Of a stretch of DNA of 64,000 bases, positions 8,658 to 17,407 are shown in pieces; position 1 is the first letter of the stretch; each line of letters begins with the position of its first letter. A model generated the notes under the pieces. That model made no database searches and was not told the origin of the DNA. It worked only from the letters and a program-made list of their open reading frames with translations. Source of the DNA: Phycicoccus avicenniae_A (GTDB lineage: Bacteria; Actinomycetota; Actinomycetes; Actinomycetales; Dermatophilaceae); assembly GCF_050496545.1 (NCBI RefSeq), contig NZ_JBNVZV010000019.1, positions 1 through 64,000 of the forward strand, given 5' to 3'. A program made the position numbers and the translations under genes.

Positions 8658-9536
8658 ATGAAGGGCATCGTCCTCGCCGGAGGGTCCGGCACGCGGCTGC
8701 ACCCCATCACCCTGGGCATCTCCAAGCAGCTCATGCCGATCTACGACAAGCCGATGATCTACTACCCGCTGTCGACGCTGATGATGGCCGGCATCCGCGA
8801 GATCCTCGTGATCACCACCCCGGAGGACGCCGACCAGTTCCGCCGGCTGCTCGGCGACGGCTCCCGCTGGGGCATCGAGCTGAGCTACGCGGTGCAGCCG
8901 AAGCCCGAGGGCCTGGCCCAGGCGTTCGTCATCGGCGCCGACTTCATCGGCGAGGACTCGGTCGCCCTCGTCCTCGGCGACAACATCTTCCACGGCAGCG
9001 GGCTCGGGACGGCGCTGCGCCGGCTCACCGACGTCCGCGGCGGGCACATCTTCGCCTACCACGTCGCCGAGCCCACGGCCTACGGCGTCGTCGAGTTCGC
9101 CGACGACGGCACGGTCCTGTCCATCGAGGAGAAGCCGCAGCAGCCGAAGAGCGACTTCGCGGTCCCGGGGCTGTACTTCTACGACAACGACGTCGTCGAG
9201 ATCGCCCGCACCCTCACGCCCAGCGCGCGCGGCGAGCTCGAGATCACCGCGGTCAACGACGCCTACCTGCAGCGCGGCGACCTCACCGTCACCGTCCTCC
9301 CGCGCGGCACCGCCTGGCTCGACACCGGCACCTTCGAGGGGCTGATGGACGCCAGCCAGTTCGTCCACGTCGTCGAGGCTCGCCAGGGCCACAAGATCGG
9401 CTGCGTCGAGGAGATCGCCTGGCGCGCAGGCTGGATCGACGACGACACGTTCCGGAGCCTCGGCGACGAGCTGGCCAAGTCCGGCTACGGCGCCTACCTG
9501 CACAGCTGCTTGGCGCGTGGGCGGGGTTCGCGCTGA
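8658..9536 (+). CDS. rfbA: Glucose-1-phosphate thymidylyltransferase
   Basis: First step of the rhamnose pathway: dTTP + glucose-1-phosphate to dTDP-glucose. It has 292 aa with the nucleotidyltransferase signature KGIVLAGGSGTRLHPIT, the KQLMPIYDKPMIYYPLSTLM sugar-nucleotide block, and LVLGDNIFHG with the catalytic Asp. Its length is normal for RmlA. The stop shares a base with the rfbC start (TGATG), so the two are translationally coupled. Confidence 0.97.
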   Translation: MKGIVLAGGSGTRLHPITLGISKQLMPIYDKPMIYYPLSTLMMAGIREILVITTPEDADQFRRLLGDGSRWGIELSYAVQPKPEGLAQAFVIGADFIGEDSVALVLGDNIFHGSGLGTALRRLTDVRGGHIFAYHVAEPTAYGVVEFADDGTVLSIEEKPQQPKSDFAVPGLYFYDNDVVEIARTLTPSARGELEITAVNDAYLQRGDLTVTVLPRGTAWLDTGTFEGLMDASQFVHVVEARQGHKIGCVEEIAWRAGWIDDDTFRSLGDELAKSGYGAYLHSCLARGRGSR

Positions 9537-10144
9537 TGGAGATCCGCCCGCTCGGCATCGACGGCGCGTTCGTCGTCACGCCCCGCCAGTTCCCCGACGA
9601 CCGCGGCGTCTTCCTCGAGTCCTTCCGCGGCGACCGGCTGGCCGAGCACCTCGGCCACCGCCCCGACGTCGTCCAGACCAACATCTCGGTCTCCGCGCGC
9701 GGCACGGTGCGCGGTGTCCACTTCGCCGACGTCCCGCCCGGCCAGGGCAAGTACGTCACCGCCCTCACCGGCTCGCTCGTCGACTACGTCGTCGACATCC
9801 GGGTGGGGTCTCCGACGTTCGGGCAGTGGGAGGCCGTGACCCTCGACGCCGTCGACCGTCGTGCGGTCTGGCTCTCCGAAGGGCTGGGCCACGCGTTCTG
9901 CGCGCTCGAGGACGACACCACCGCGATGTACCTGTGCACGGCCGCCTACAACCCCACCGGCGAGCACGGCGTGCACCCGCTCGACCCGGCGATCGGCCTC
10001 GAGCTGCCGGCGGGCATCGAGCCGCTGCTCTCCCCGAAGGACGCCGCGGCCCCCTCGCTGCTCGAGGCGCGCGACACCGGCCTGCTGCCCACTGCGGAGG
10101 CCTGCCGCGCGTTCGCCGACGAGCTCGCTCAGCGGCGGAACTGA
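9536..10144 (+). CDS. rfbC: dTDP-4-dehydrorhamnose 3,5-epimerase
   Basis: Third step of dTDP-rhamnose synthesis. A 202-aa cupin-type epimerase with FPDDRGVFLESFR, the VRGVHF stretch containing the catalytic His, and LGHAFCALED. Length and motif order match RmlC. ATG 9536 overlaps the rfbA stop. The 3' end overlaps the convergent phosphatase gene by 16 nt. Confidence 0.95.
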   Translation: MEIRPLGIDGAFVVTPRQFPDDRGVFLESFRGDRLAEHLGHRPDVVQTNISVSARGTVRGVHFADVPPGQGKYVTALTGSLVDYVVDIRVGSPTFGQWEAVTLDAVDRRAVWLSEGLGHAFCALEDDTTAMYLCTAAYNPTGEHGVHPLDPAIGLELPAGIEPLLSPKDAAAPSLLEARDTGLLPTAEACRAFADELAQRRN

Positions 10145-10752
10145 GCCTCCCAGCGCACGATCCCGCGCACCGCGGAGTCGAGCTGGTCGGCCATCCGCCC
10201 GAACGCGGCCGCGTCCCGCCCGTAGGGGTCCTCGACGCGGGTGACGCGCTCCGGGAGGGCCCGCAGGGCACCGAGCACCTCGGGCAGGGCGCGCCACCGG
10301 GCCCGCACCTCCTTGGCCCCGACGTCGGCGAGCAGGTCCGGCCAGTCGTAGGACTCCCCGACCTCGCGCAGCGCCGCGGCGAGGTCGAGCAGGCCGATGG
10401 TCCGGCGCACGACGGCGGGGGCCTCCTCCAGGACGACCTCGCGGTGCGTCGGCGACATCACCAGCACGAGCGCCTGCTCGGTGAGCAGCTGTGGCGAGAC
10501 CGTCCGGGCGAGGGCGGAGGGTACGCCGACCTCCTTGGCCTCCAGGAGCGTCCGCGAGCCGGGGTCGACCGGACGGCCGACGAGGGCGTGCGTACCGGCG
10601 CTCGACACCTCGAAGACACCGGGTCGCGCCCAGCCCAGCCCGTCCGCAAGCAGCGCCGCGGCGTACGGCGAGCGGCAGACGTTGCCCGTGCACACGGTGA
10701 GCAGCCGCACCGGTGCGGGAGCGGTCGAGGGGGCGGCGGGGTCGACGGTCAT
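10129..10752 (-). CDS. Low-molecular-weight protein-tyrosine-phosphatase family protein
   Basis: A 207-aa member of the LMW-PTP/arsenate-reductase fold. The P-loop reads CTGNVCRSP, giving CX5R with Cys21 and Arg27, and the distal DPYG supplies the general-acid Asp. It could dephosphorylate Tyr on proteins, for example in polysaccharide regulation next to the rhamnose genes; that role is inference. An upstream in-frame GTG at 10773 would overlap the malic enzyme stop. ATG 10752, 13 nt after that stop, is preferred. It is probably co-transcribed with the malic enzyme gene. Confidence 0.85.
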   Translation of the reverse strand: MTVDPAAPSTAPAPVRLLTVCTGNVCRSPYAAALLADGLGWARPGVFEVSSAGTHALVGRPVDPGSRTLLEAKEVGVPSALARTVSPQLLTEQALVLVMSPTHREVVLEEAPAVVRRTIGLLDLAAALREVGESYDWPDLLADVGAKEVRARWRALPEVLGALRALPERVTRVEDPYGRDAAAFGRMADQLDSAVRGIVRWEAQFRR

Positions 10753-10765
10753 GGCGACCGCCAGC

Positions 10766-11959
10766 CTAGTCACCGCCGCGCGACACCCTGCCGGACGCCG
10801 TGGGGGCCAGTCGCCGGACCGCGTCGGCCACGGCGTCGGCCACCCCCGGCTCGAACACCGAGGGCACGATGCACTCAGCCGTCGGCTCGGGCACCATGTC
10901 GGCGATCGCCCGCGCCGCGGCCAGCTTCATCGCCTCGGTGATGCGGGTCGCGCCGGCGTCCAGGGCTCCCCGGAAGATGCCGGGGAAGGCGAGGACGTTG
11001 TTGATCTGGTTCGGGAAGTCCGAGCGCCCCGTGGCCACGACCGCCGCGTGGCGGTGCGCGACGTCCGGGTGCACCTCGGGGGTGGGGTTGGCCAGCGCGA
11101 AGACGATGCCACCGGGCGCCATCGAGGCCACCTGCTCCTCGGGCACGGTGCCGCCGGACACCCCGACGTAGCAGTCGGCGCCGTCGAGAGCGGTGGCCAG
11201 GGTGCCCGCGAGGCCACGCGGGTTGGTCGAGGCCGCGAGCAGCTTCTTGTGGCCCGAGAGGTCCTGGCGCGAGGGGTGGATCACGCCGCGGGAGTCGCAG
11301 ACGACGACGTCGCGCACGCCGGCCCTCTGGAGCAGGCGGGTCACGGCGACGCCGGCCGCCCCGGCCCCGGCGACGACGACGCGCAGGTCCTCGAGCCGCC
11401 GGTCGAGGACGCGGACGGCGTTGTGCAGGCCGGCGAGGACGACGATGGCGGTGCCGTGCTGGTCGTCGTGGAAGACGGGGATGTCGAGACGGTCCTTCAG
11501 CTGCTCCTCGATGTCGAAGCACCGGGGCGCGGAGATGTCCTCGAGGTTGATGCCGCCGTAGCTCGGCGCGATCCGGACGATGGCCTCGACCAGCTCCTCG
11601 ACGGTGCCGGTCTCCATGACGACCGGGACCGCATCGATGTCGGCGAAGTGCTTGAACAGCACCGCCTTTCCCTCCATCACCGGCATGGCACCGAGCGGTC
11701 CGATGTCGCCGAGTCCGAGCACGGCGGTGCCGTCGCTGATGACCGCCACCGTGTTGCCGCGCGCCGTGTAGCGGGTGGAGAGGGTGGGGTCGGCGGCGAT
11801 CGCGAGCGAGACCTCGGCCACGCCCGGCGTGTAGAGGAGGGAGAGGTCCTCCCGGCCCCGCAGCGGTTGCGTCGCGTGTACGCCCAGCTTCCCGCCCTCG
11901 TGAGCGCGGAACACCGGGCTCTCGGGGTCGAAGGACGGCAGGACGGGGGACGCGGACAC
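10766..11959 (-). CDS. NAD(P)-dependent malic enzyme
   Basis: Oxidative decarboxylation of malate to pyruvate. The 397-aa single-domain form lacks the phosphotransacetylase-like extension of MaeB. Visible are LLYTPGVAEVS, SDGTAVLGLGDIGP, the DDQHGTA metal and substrate region, the Rossmann VVAGAGAAGVAV, and FALANPTPEV. GTG 11959 is chosen because GAGGAG lies 5 nt upstream and the protein then begins directly at the conserved N-terminus; a longer open frame upstream has no family similarity. It is transcribed toward the LMW phosphatase gene. Confidence 0.93.
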   Translation of the reverse strand: MSASPVLPSFDPESPVFRAHEGGKLGVHATQPLRGREDLSLLYTPGVAEVSLAIAADPTLSTRYTARGNTVAVISDGTAVLGLGDIGPLGAMPVMEGKAVLFKHFADIDAVPVVMETGTVEELVEAIVRIAPSYGGINLEDISAPRCFDIEEQLKDRLDIPVFHDDQHGTAIVVLAGLHNAVRVLDRRLEDLRVVVAGAGAAGVAVTRLLQRAGVRDVVVCDSRGVIHPSRQDLSGHKKLLAASTNPRGLAGTLATALDGADCYVGVSGGTVPEEQVASMAPGGIVFALANPTPEVHPDVAHRHAAVVATGRSDFPNQINNVLAFPGIFRGALDAGATRITEAMKLAAARAIADMVPEPTAECIVPSVFEPGVADAVADAVRRLAPTASGRVSRGGD

Positions 11960-12163
11960 GATGTCTCCTCGGGGGACGACGGGGCGACGCCGACGACGCG
12001 GCGTGCGTGAGGAAGGGGTGGTGCGGGGCGGACCGAGGAAGGGTGTCACTCGGTTCACGCGGGGCGGGGGTGTCCGCCGGAAGGCCTCATCATGGCACAG
12101 CGCCGTGGCCGTGCGCCCGGGTCGCGGTGTGACGCACGTCGCGCGGGTGGCACGATCGGGCGC

Positions 12164-12493
12164 GTGCCCCTGCGACGTGCGCCCGCCCTCGTGCGGGTCC
12201 GCGGGCGCTCGATGCTCCCGACCTACCGCGACGGCGACATCCTGCTCGTCGTCCGCGGGATGCGTCCGCGCCCGGGGCGGGCGCACGTCGTGCGGCTCCC
12301 GCCCGATGCCGCGGGCCGGCCGCGGCCGCTGTCCGTCAAGCGCCTCACCGGGCCGGACCCGGACGCCCCGGACCGCTGGTGGGTGGACTCGGACAACCCC
12401 GCCGAGGGGGTCACGAGCTTCGACGTCGGGTCCCTGACCAGCGAGGACGTCGTGGCGGTGGTCGCGGGCCGCGTGTGGCGGGCGCTGGGGTAG
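12164..12493 (+). CDS. sodX: Nickel-type superoxide dismutase maturation protease (S26 family)
   Basis: A 109-aa signal-peptidase-like protease that removes the short propeptide of NiSOD so the new N-terminal His can bind nickel. The catalytic Ser is in VRGRSMLPTYRDGD and the general-base Lys in LSVKRLTG, the S26 dyad; no membrane anchor is apparent. GTG 12164 is chosen because the S26 fold begins immediately after it; an upstream in-frame ATG at 12092 would add 24 Arg-rich residues. It sits 42 nt upstream of sodN, the usual sodX-sodN arrangement. Confidence 0.9.
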   Translation: MPLRRAPALVRVRGRSMLPTYRDGDILLVVRGMRPRPGRAHVVRLPPDAAGRPRPLSVKRLTGPDPDAPDRWWVDSDNPAEGVTSFDVGSLTSEDVVAVVAGRVWRALG

Positions 12494-12535
12494 GTTGAGG
12501 AGGACCGCTTCGCCCGCACCCCCGAGGAGTGACAC

Positions 12536-12931
12536 ATGCTGTCCCTGTTCCGCATCACCGAGGTCTCGGCCCACTGCGACCTCCCGTGCGGTGTCTACGA
12601 CCCCGCCCAGGCCCGCATCGAGGCCGAGTCGGTCAAGGCGATCATCGCCAAGGTCGCGGACAACGACGACCCCGACTTCCGCGTCCGCGCGACGATCATC
12701 AAGGAGCAGCGCTCTGAGCTCGTCAAGCACCACCTCTGGGTGCTCTGGACCGACTACTTCAAGCCCCCGCACTTCGAGAAGTTCCCCCAGCTGCACACCC
12801 TCGTCAACGAGGCGACGAAGCTGGCGGGCGCCTCGGGCACCAAGGGCGAGTTCGACGCCGCCAAGGCCGACGAGCTGCTCGCGAAGATCGACGAGATCGA
12901 CGCGATCTTCAAGGAGACCAAGAAGGCCTGA
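12536..12931 (+). CDS. sodN: Nickel superoxide dismutase
   Basis: Cytosolic Ni-SOD that dismutates superoxide. It has 131 aa. The nickel hook HCDLPCGVYD starts at His13, so the first 12 residues are the propeptide cleaved by SodX. After cleavage His1, Cys2 and Cys6 are the Ni ligands. The rest is the four-helix bundle expected for the family. A clear GAGGAGT Shine-Dalgarno precedes ATG 12536, and a strong hairpin follows the stop codon. Confidence 0.97.
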   Translation: MLSLFRITEVSAHCDLPCGVYDPAQARIEAESVKAIIAKVADNDDPDFRVRATIIKEQRSELVKHHLWVLWTDYFKPPHFEKFPQLHTLVNEATKLAGASGTKGEFDAAKADELLAKIDEIDAIFKETKKA

Positions 12932-12948
12932 GCCACAACGCTCCTCGC

Positions 12949-12983
12949 CGACGGCGGGTGTCTCCATGGGGCACCCGCCGTCG
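12949..12983 (+). terminator. Hairpin terminator after sodN
   Basis: Perfect 12-bp inverted repeat (CGACGGCGGGTG / CACCCGCCGTCG) with an 11-nt loop, 18 nt after the sodN stop. There is no long T-run, as usual in such GC-rich genomes. Confidence 0.75.
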
Positions 12984-13042
12984 TCGTGTGTGGTGCCGGG
13001 CAACGAGACCGCGCTTCACCCGGGAAGCGCTCCCACGATGCG

Positions 13043-14749
13043 TCAGAACGGCGGTCGGTCGTCCTGCCGGAGCCGTGGTCGCCGGCGCGCGTGTCTCGGG
13101 AGGGCGTCGAGGGTCATCGGGGTGCGGGGTCGGGTGATGTGGACGCGGCAGGTCCACGTGCCGGCGGGGTCGGTGTGTTCGAGGTGGTGCTCGAGTGTGG
13201 AGTGGGGTCCGTCGGGCAGCGCCAAGGAGGGGTTGCCGGGTTCCGGCGGGGGTGGGTCGGTCCCGGCGTCGGGGAGGGCGATCGGGTGGAGCTGGTCGGG
13301 CGGATGGCTGGTGCGGGTGCGTCCGGTGGGGTCGGTCCAGGTCATCGTGGCGTCGGGGTGGAGGACGGCTCGCCAGCCGGGGCGTTGCTTGATGCGGTGG
13401 TGGCGCCGGCACAGGCAAGCCAGGTTCGCGGCGCTGGTCGGGCCGGCCGGGAACGGTCTGACGTGGTCGAGGTCGCAGTAGCGGGCGGCGACGGTGCAGC
13501 CGGGGAAGCGGCAGTGCCGGTCCCGGGCCCGGACGAACGCGGCGAGGCGTGGGCTGGGCCGGTAGGCGCTGGTGGTGAGGTCCTCGTCGGGGTCGACGGG
13601 TGCGCCGGTGCCGTTGTCGCAGGGCAGGATCCGCGGCCGGCCGAGCCGGTCGCGCCCGGTGACGGCGGTGGCGGCGACAGCGCGGTCGAGCCAGCCGCGC
13701 TCGACGAGCAGCGGCTCACCGGCGCGGCCCGTGTCGACCTGGACGAGGTCGGTGGCCGCCCGGCCGGCGACCTCGGCAGCCGCGTTCTCGGACGGGTCCG
13801 CGGCAGTGATCGCGAACCCGGCGGCCGCGCCGTCGGACAGGTCGTCGGCGGTGACCGCCAGGCCGATGACCCTGCCGTCCTCGGCGGATGCGGGGGCGGC
13901 GCCGGGGTCGGCCGGGGTGGTCAGGACGACCTGGACGTCGATGGTGGCGTTGCCGGTGACGAGGTCGGTCAGGGCCTTGGCCCGGGCCCGGTCGATCCGC
14001 GGGCAGACCCCGTCGGCGACGTACTGCTGGGCCAGGGCGTCGATCGCGGCCCACGCGGTGCACGCCTCCTCCGACGGGAACGTGCCCAGCCACGTGTCGA
14101 CCCCGGGCTCGTCGACCCACCGCCGCAACCCGGAGGCCTCCCGCGCCCGGACCGCCCGCTGGCGCAGCAGGTCCGGGCTGATCCTCGCCAGCAGCCGCCG
14201 GGTCCGCCGGCGCAGGTGGCTACCGTCCTCGACCTCGAACCACTCCTGCAGCGAGGCCACCACCGTCTCGGCCACCGGGGCGGGGACCTCCTCCAGCTCG
14301 TACGCCACCACCTGCGCCGGGTACCCGTCCAACCGGCCCTGGCGCATCGCGGCGTGCAGCCCACCCAGCCCGGTGCACGACGCCGACCCCTCCGCACCGT
14401 CCGCAGCCCGACGCACCGCATCCCGCACCCGCCGCTCGGCGTGCACCGCGGACACGTTCAGCACCCCCGACACGATCGCCGGGGCATCGAGCGCGACGTG
14501 CCCGAACGGCTCACGGACCTCCACCAGCGTGCCGTCCTCGGCCCACTGCGGCTCCAGCGCCGCCACCGCCACGATCGTCTCGTCCTGCACCGCGGTCGCC
14601 ACGTCCACGACCTGTTGCAGGGCCGCCAGGGCAGCACACCACTCCTCGCGCGAGGCACCGGCCACCGCCCGCGAGGGAAGGCCCGACAGCACGCCGAGCG
14701 CCTGGTCGGCAACGGCCAGGACCTCCTGCGGACTTGTCGTGGTGGTCAT
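13043..14749 (-). CDS. DUF222 / HNH endonuclease domain protein (13E12 repeat family type)
   Basis: A 568-aa protein with a long N-terminal DUF222 region (about 1-380) and a C-terminal HNH nuclease domain (about 410-455): CRFPGC, CDLDHVRPFP and CLCRRHHRIK supply the Zn cysteines and catalytic His. Such genes occur in many copies in actinobacteria and behave like selfish or repeat genes; their biochemical role is unproven. ATG 14749 follows GGGGGAG. The promoter region contains a LexA-type box next to TAGGAT, so damage induction is likely. A second, diverged copy is at 61032-62498. Confidence 0.9.
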   Translation of the reverse strand: MTTTTSPQEVLAVADQALGVLSGLPSRAVAGASREEWCAALAALQQVVDVATAVQDETIVAVAALEPQWAEDGTLVEVREPFGHVALDAPAIVSGVLNVSAVHAERRVRDAVRRAADGAEGSASCTGLGGLHAAMRQGRLDGYPAQVVAYELEEVPAPVAETVVASLQEWFEVEDGSHLRRRTRRLLARISPDLLRQRAVRAREASGLRRWVDEPGVDTWLGTFPSEEACTAWAAIDALAQQYVADGVCPRIDRARAKALTDLVTGNATIDVQVVLTTPADPGAAPASAEDGRVIGLAVTADDLSDGAAAGFAITAADPSENAAAEVAGRAATDLVQVDTGRAGEPLLVERGWLDRAVAATAVTGRDRLGRPRILPCDNGTGAPVDPDEDLTTSAYRPSPRLAAFVRARDRHCRFPGCTVAARYCDLDHVRPFPAGPTSAANLACLCRRHHRIKQRPGWRAVLHPDATMTWTDPTGRTRTSHPPDQLHPIALPDAGTDPPPPEPGNPSLALPDGPHSTLEHHLEHTDPAGTWTCRVHITRPRTPMTLDALPRHARRRPRLRQDDRPPF

Positions 14750-14775
14750 CGGCTCCCCCTCCCCTCGTACCCCCG

Positions 14776-14797
14776 ATCCTACCGGACAGGCGTTCGA
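14776..14797 (-). promoter_or_regulatory. SOS (LexA) box plus -10 hexamer upstream of the first DUF222/HNH gene
   Basis: Minus strand TCGAAC-GCCT-GTCCGG (14782-14797) matches 10 of 12 defined bases of the actinobacterial SOS box TCGAAC-N4-GTTCGA. It directly abuts TAGGAT (14776-14781), a -10 element. LexA bound here would cover the promoter. Confidence 0.6.
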
Positions 14798-14884
14798 AAG
14801 AGAAGAGGCAACAGGACCCAAAACCGCTGTGACGCAGGAGGTTACAGGTGTCCGTAATAGACGCTGAGCGTCGACGAGAACGGG

Positions 14885-16039
14885 TCAGAGACCGGGGACG
14901 GTGACGACGTAGACCTCGCCCCGACCCTCGAGGTGCACAGCACCCTCGTCCGCCGGGAGGAAGGCCGACTCCACGTCGCCGAGCCGCAGCTCACCGCGCG
15001 CCGAGCCCAGCCGCACGTCCCCGCGCAGGCAGAAGACCAGTCGGGGCCCGGCGCCGCCCGGCAGCTCGCGACCAGGCACGACCCGGTGCAGCAGGAAGCG
15101 GTCGGACGCGCTCGGGTAGGACTCCACGCCCTCGGCGAGCGCCACTCCCCTGCCGGCGACGCCGTCGGCCGACGGGTCGACGATGCGCAGCAGCTCGGGG
15201 ACGTTGACCTCCTTCGAGGTCAGACCCGCGCGAACCACGTTGTCCGAGTTGGCGAGCACCTCGATGCCGAGCCCCCGGACGTACGAGTGCAGCACGCCGG
15301 CCGCGACGTCGATGTACTCCCCCGGTCGGAGCACGCGGTGGTGCATGAGCAGCAACACGACCAGCCCGATGTCGTCCGGGTGCTCCTCGGCCACCGCCAC
15401 GACGGCCGCTGCGGCGGAACCGATCTCGTCGTCGTCCTCGGAGAGCCGCACGCACCCGACGACGACCTCGCGGGTGAACGCGGCCACCTCGGCGGCCGGC
15501 GTCGCGAGCACCGCTGCGAGCACCGCGTGCGCCGGGTCATCGGCACCGCGAGCCCCCTCGACGGCCCGGCTGAGGGCCGGCACGTCGAGGCGAGTCGCGA
15601 TGGCCGCGACCTCCTCGGCGTCGCGCATCCCGACGAAGACCTCGAAGGGGGCGATGGCCAGGAGCAGCTCGGGCTTGGCCGAGTCGTCGACGTACACGGC
15701 GTCACCCGTGCTCTCCCGCAGCGTCCGGGCCTGCTCCGCACTCGGGTGCGCCTGGATCGAGATGGCCCGCCCGGGCGCCAGCACCTTGAGGAGGAAGGGC
15801 AGCCGCTCGCCGTGTCGCTCGACGCACGCCGCCCCGAGCTCGCGGGCCGGGTCGGCGGCCACGACGGCTGCGAGGTCGGAACCCTCGGGACGGTCGGTGC
15901 CGGCCGGTCCGCTCTCGTGGGCGCCCATCCACAGCTCGGACTCCGGCTCGGCCGCCGGGATGCTGCGCCCCTGCAGGCTCGCGATGGCCACGTGCGAACC
16001 CCAGGCGTCGTTGAACACGACGGGCGTCAGGCGGTCCAC
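14885..16039 (-). CDS. manA: Mannose-6-phosphate isomerase, class I
   Basis: Interconverts fructose-6-phosphate and mannose-6-phosphate, feeding GDP-mannose for glycan synthesis. A 384-aa type I PMI with zinc ligands visible in IQAHPS (Gln, His), AKPELLLAI (Glu) and GVLHSYVRGLG (His), followed by EVLANSDNVVRAGLTSK. The start is GTG 16039 with GAAGGA upstream. A TAGAGT hexamer (16073-16078) overlapping the stop region of the upstream HD gene could be its own -10. Length is normal. Confidence 0.95.
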   Translation of the reverse strand: MDRLTPVVFNDAWGSHVAIASLQGRSIPAAEPESELWMGAHESGPAGTDRPEGSDLAAVVAADPARELGAACVERHGERLPFLLKVLAPGRAISIQAHPSAEQARTLRESTGDAVYVDDSAKPELLLAIAPFEVFVGMRDAEEVAAIATRLDVPALSRAVEGARGADDPAHAVLAAVLATPAAEVAAFTREVVVGCVRLSEDDDEIGSAAAAVVAVAEEHPDDIGLVVLLLMHHRVLRPGEYIDVAAGVLHSYVRGLGIEVLANSDNVVRAGLTSKEVNVPELLRIVDPSADGVAGRGVALAEGVESYPSASDRFLLHRVVPGRELPGGAGPRLVFCLRGDVRLGSARGELRLGDVESAFLPADEGAVHLEGRGEVYVVTVPGL

Positions 16040-16075
16040 GGGGTCCTTCGGGTCGGCGAGGCGGGGTACGGCACT

Positions 16076-17407
16076 CTATCGGGCGGCCGACGAGCGGTCG
16101 TCGACCCGGCCGACGGTGGCGTCCTCGACGACGCGGGTCAGGGCGTCGACGACATCGGGGTCGTACTCGTACCCCAGGCCGAGGTGGATGCGTTCCATCG
16201 CCGCATTGACGAGCACCGGGTCGGACGAGCCGGACGTCAGGTCGTCGAAGGCGTTGGCGCACTTGATGATGCGGCTCTCCAGAGGCACCGGCTCTCCCAG
16301 CTCGCGCACCAGCCGGTAGGCCGTGGTCTGGGTCTCGACGAAGCGCGCGACGTCGTCGAGCGTCTCGGCCCTCCGGATGATGCGTGCTCCCTCCTCGGCG
16401 ATGTCGCGCTGGTCCGCCGGTGCGGCGAGCACCGTCGCGCCGTCGGGGATGGGATCGAGCAGCGAGATCTGCCCGAGGTCGTGCAGCAGGGCCGCGTACT
16501 CGAGGCTCCGCAGCTGCCGGTCGCCGAGACCCAGCACGCGGCCGACGCGCAGCGACAGCTCCGCGACCCTCTCGGCATGGTGCACCGGGGTGTACCCACC
16601 GTGCTCGGTGAGGTGCGACAGCGTCCCGATCAGCTGGCGGTTGGTCTCGCGGTTGCGGGCGTACTGGCGGACGGCCGAGTAGGCCATCGCCAGCGGCACG
16701 AGGGCCACGGGCAGCGACAGCAGCCCGAGGACCGGCGCCAGGAGAGCGACCATCGGCCCGGTCACGACGACGGCCAGGGTGAGGGGAGCCGCTTCCCCGA
16801 CCTCGTCGCGCACGGCCGCGAGCCATGGTGTGCGCTGCTGCTCGGCCCGGATCCCGGCGACGAGCACCAGCTCGGTGAGCAGCCCGACGACGGCCACGGC
16901 CACCATCCCGAGCGCCACGAGTGCCTGGCTGGCCGTGCTGTCCAGCTGGGCCGCCCACAGGGTGCCGTCGGAGGGGCCGAGCCCGCGTGCGAGGCCGGCC
17001 GCGACCCAGACCCCGACCACCCGTGCGGCGAGGGCCGGCGCCCCGACCCGCTCGTGCCGGAGACGGCGGACGACCGCGGCACCTGCCAGTCCGGCGGCGA
17101 CGACGAGCACGACGAGCCCGGACTCGAGGGCGAACGTCGGCTCTCCCTGGATCCTCCCGAGGAAGACCACCGCGAGGGCCGCCGCCGAGGACAGCGGCGC
17201 GGTCTCGCGACCACTCGGCATCCGGATGCGCAGGAGCTCGCCGACCGCGACGATCGCGACCACCAGGAGAAGGGTGTGCCCATGGGTCCGCACGAGCGTC
17301 GGCAGGAGGTTGCCGGCCCCCAGGAGACCTGTGGTGACGGCGAGCACCCCGACGAGGACGACCGCCCAGGACCCCAGCGCCTGTGGCCGACGGACGAACG
17401 GCGTCAC
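16076..17407 (-). CDS. Membrane protein with degenerate HD-GYP phosphohydrolase domain (second of pair)
   Basis: 443 aa. The N-terminal two thirds is hydrophobic with about 7-8 membrane segments. The cytosolic C-terminus (about 270-430) has the HD signature HHAERVAELSL...LLHDLGQ. The HHExxDGxGYP motif of active c-di-GMP phosphodiesterases is not present: the corresponding stretch reads FVETQTTAYRLV, followed by a recognisable SRIIKCANAFDDL. A metal-dependent phosphohydrolase or sensor role is plausible, but c-di-GMP hydrolysis is doubtful. The start overlaps the stop of the upstream HD gene (ATGA). Together with the exported peptide gene at 18673 it forms a three-gene operon. Confidence 0.8.
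   Translation of the reverse strand: MTPFVRRPQALGSWAVVLVGVLAVTTGLLGAGNLLPTLVRTHGHTLLLVVAIVAVGELLRIRMPSGRETAPLSSAAALAVVFLGRIQGEPTFALESGLVVLVVAAGLAGAAVVRRLRHERVGAPALAARVVGVWVAAGLARGLGPSDGTLWAAQLDSTASQALVALGMVAVAVVGLLTELVLVAGIRAEQQRTPWLAAVRDEVGEAAPLTLAVVVTGPMVALLAPVLGLLSLPVALVPLAMAYSAVRQYARNRETNRQLIGTLSHLTEHGGYTPVHHAERVAELSLRVGRVLGLGDRQLRSLEYAALLHDLGQISLLDPIPDGATVLAAPADQRDIAEEGARIIRRAETLDDVARFVETQTTAYRLVRELGEPVPLESRIIKCANAFDDLTSGSSDPVLVNAAMERIHLGLGYEYDPDVVDALTRVVEDATVGRVDDRSSAAR

Noticed and set aside
10397..12010. 537-codon plus-strand frame opposite the malic enzyme
   Set aside because: Antisense shadow of the malic enzyme and phosphatase genes; low-complexity Gly/Arg/Asp composition and no Shine-Dalgarno.
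11960..13003. Upstream extension of the malic enzyme frame
   Set aside because: It would cross sodX and sodN in antisense; GTG 11959 has a Shine-Dalgarno and begins the conserved protein.
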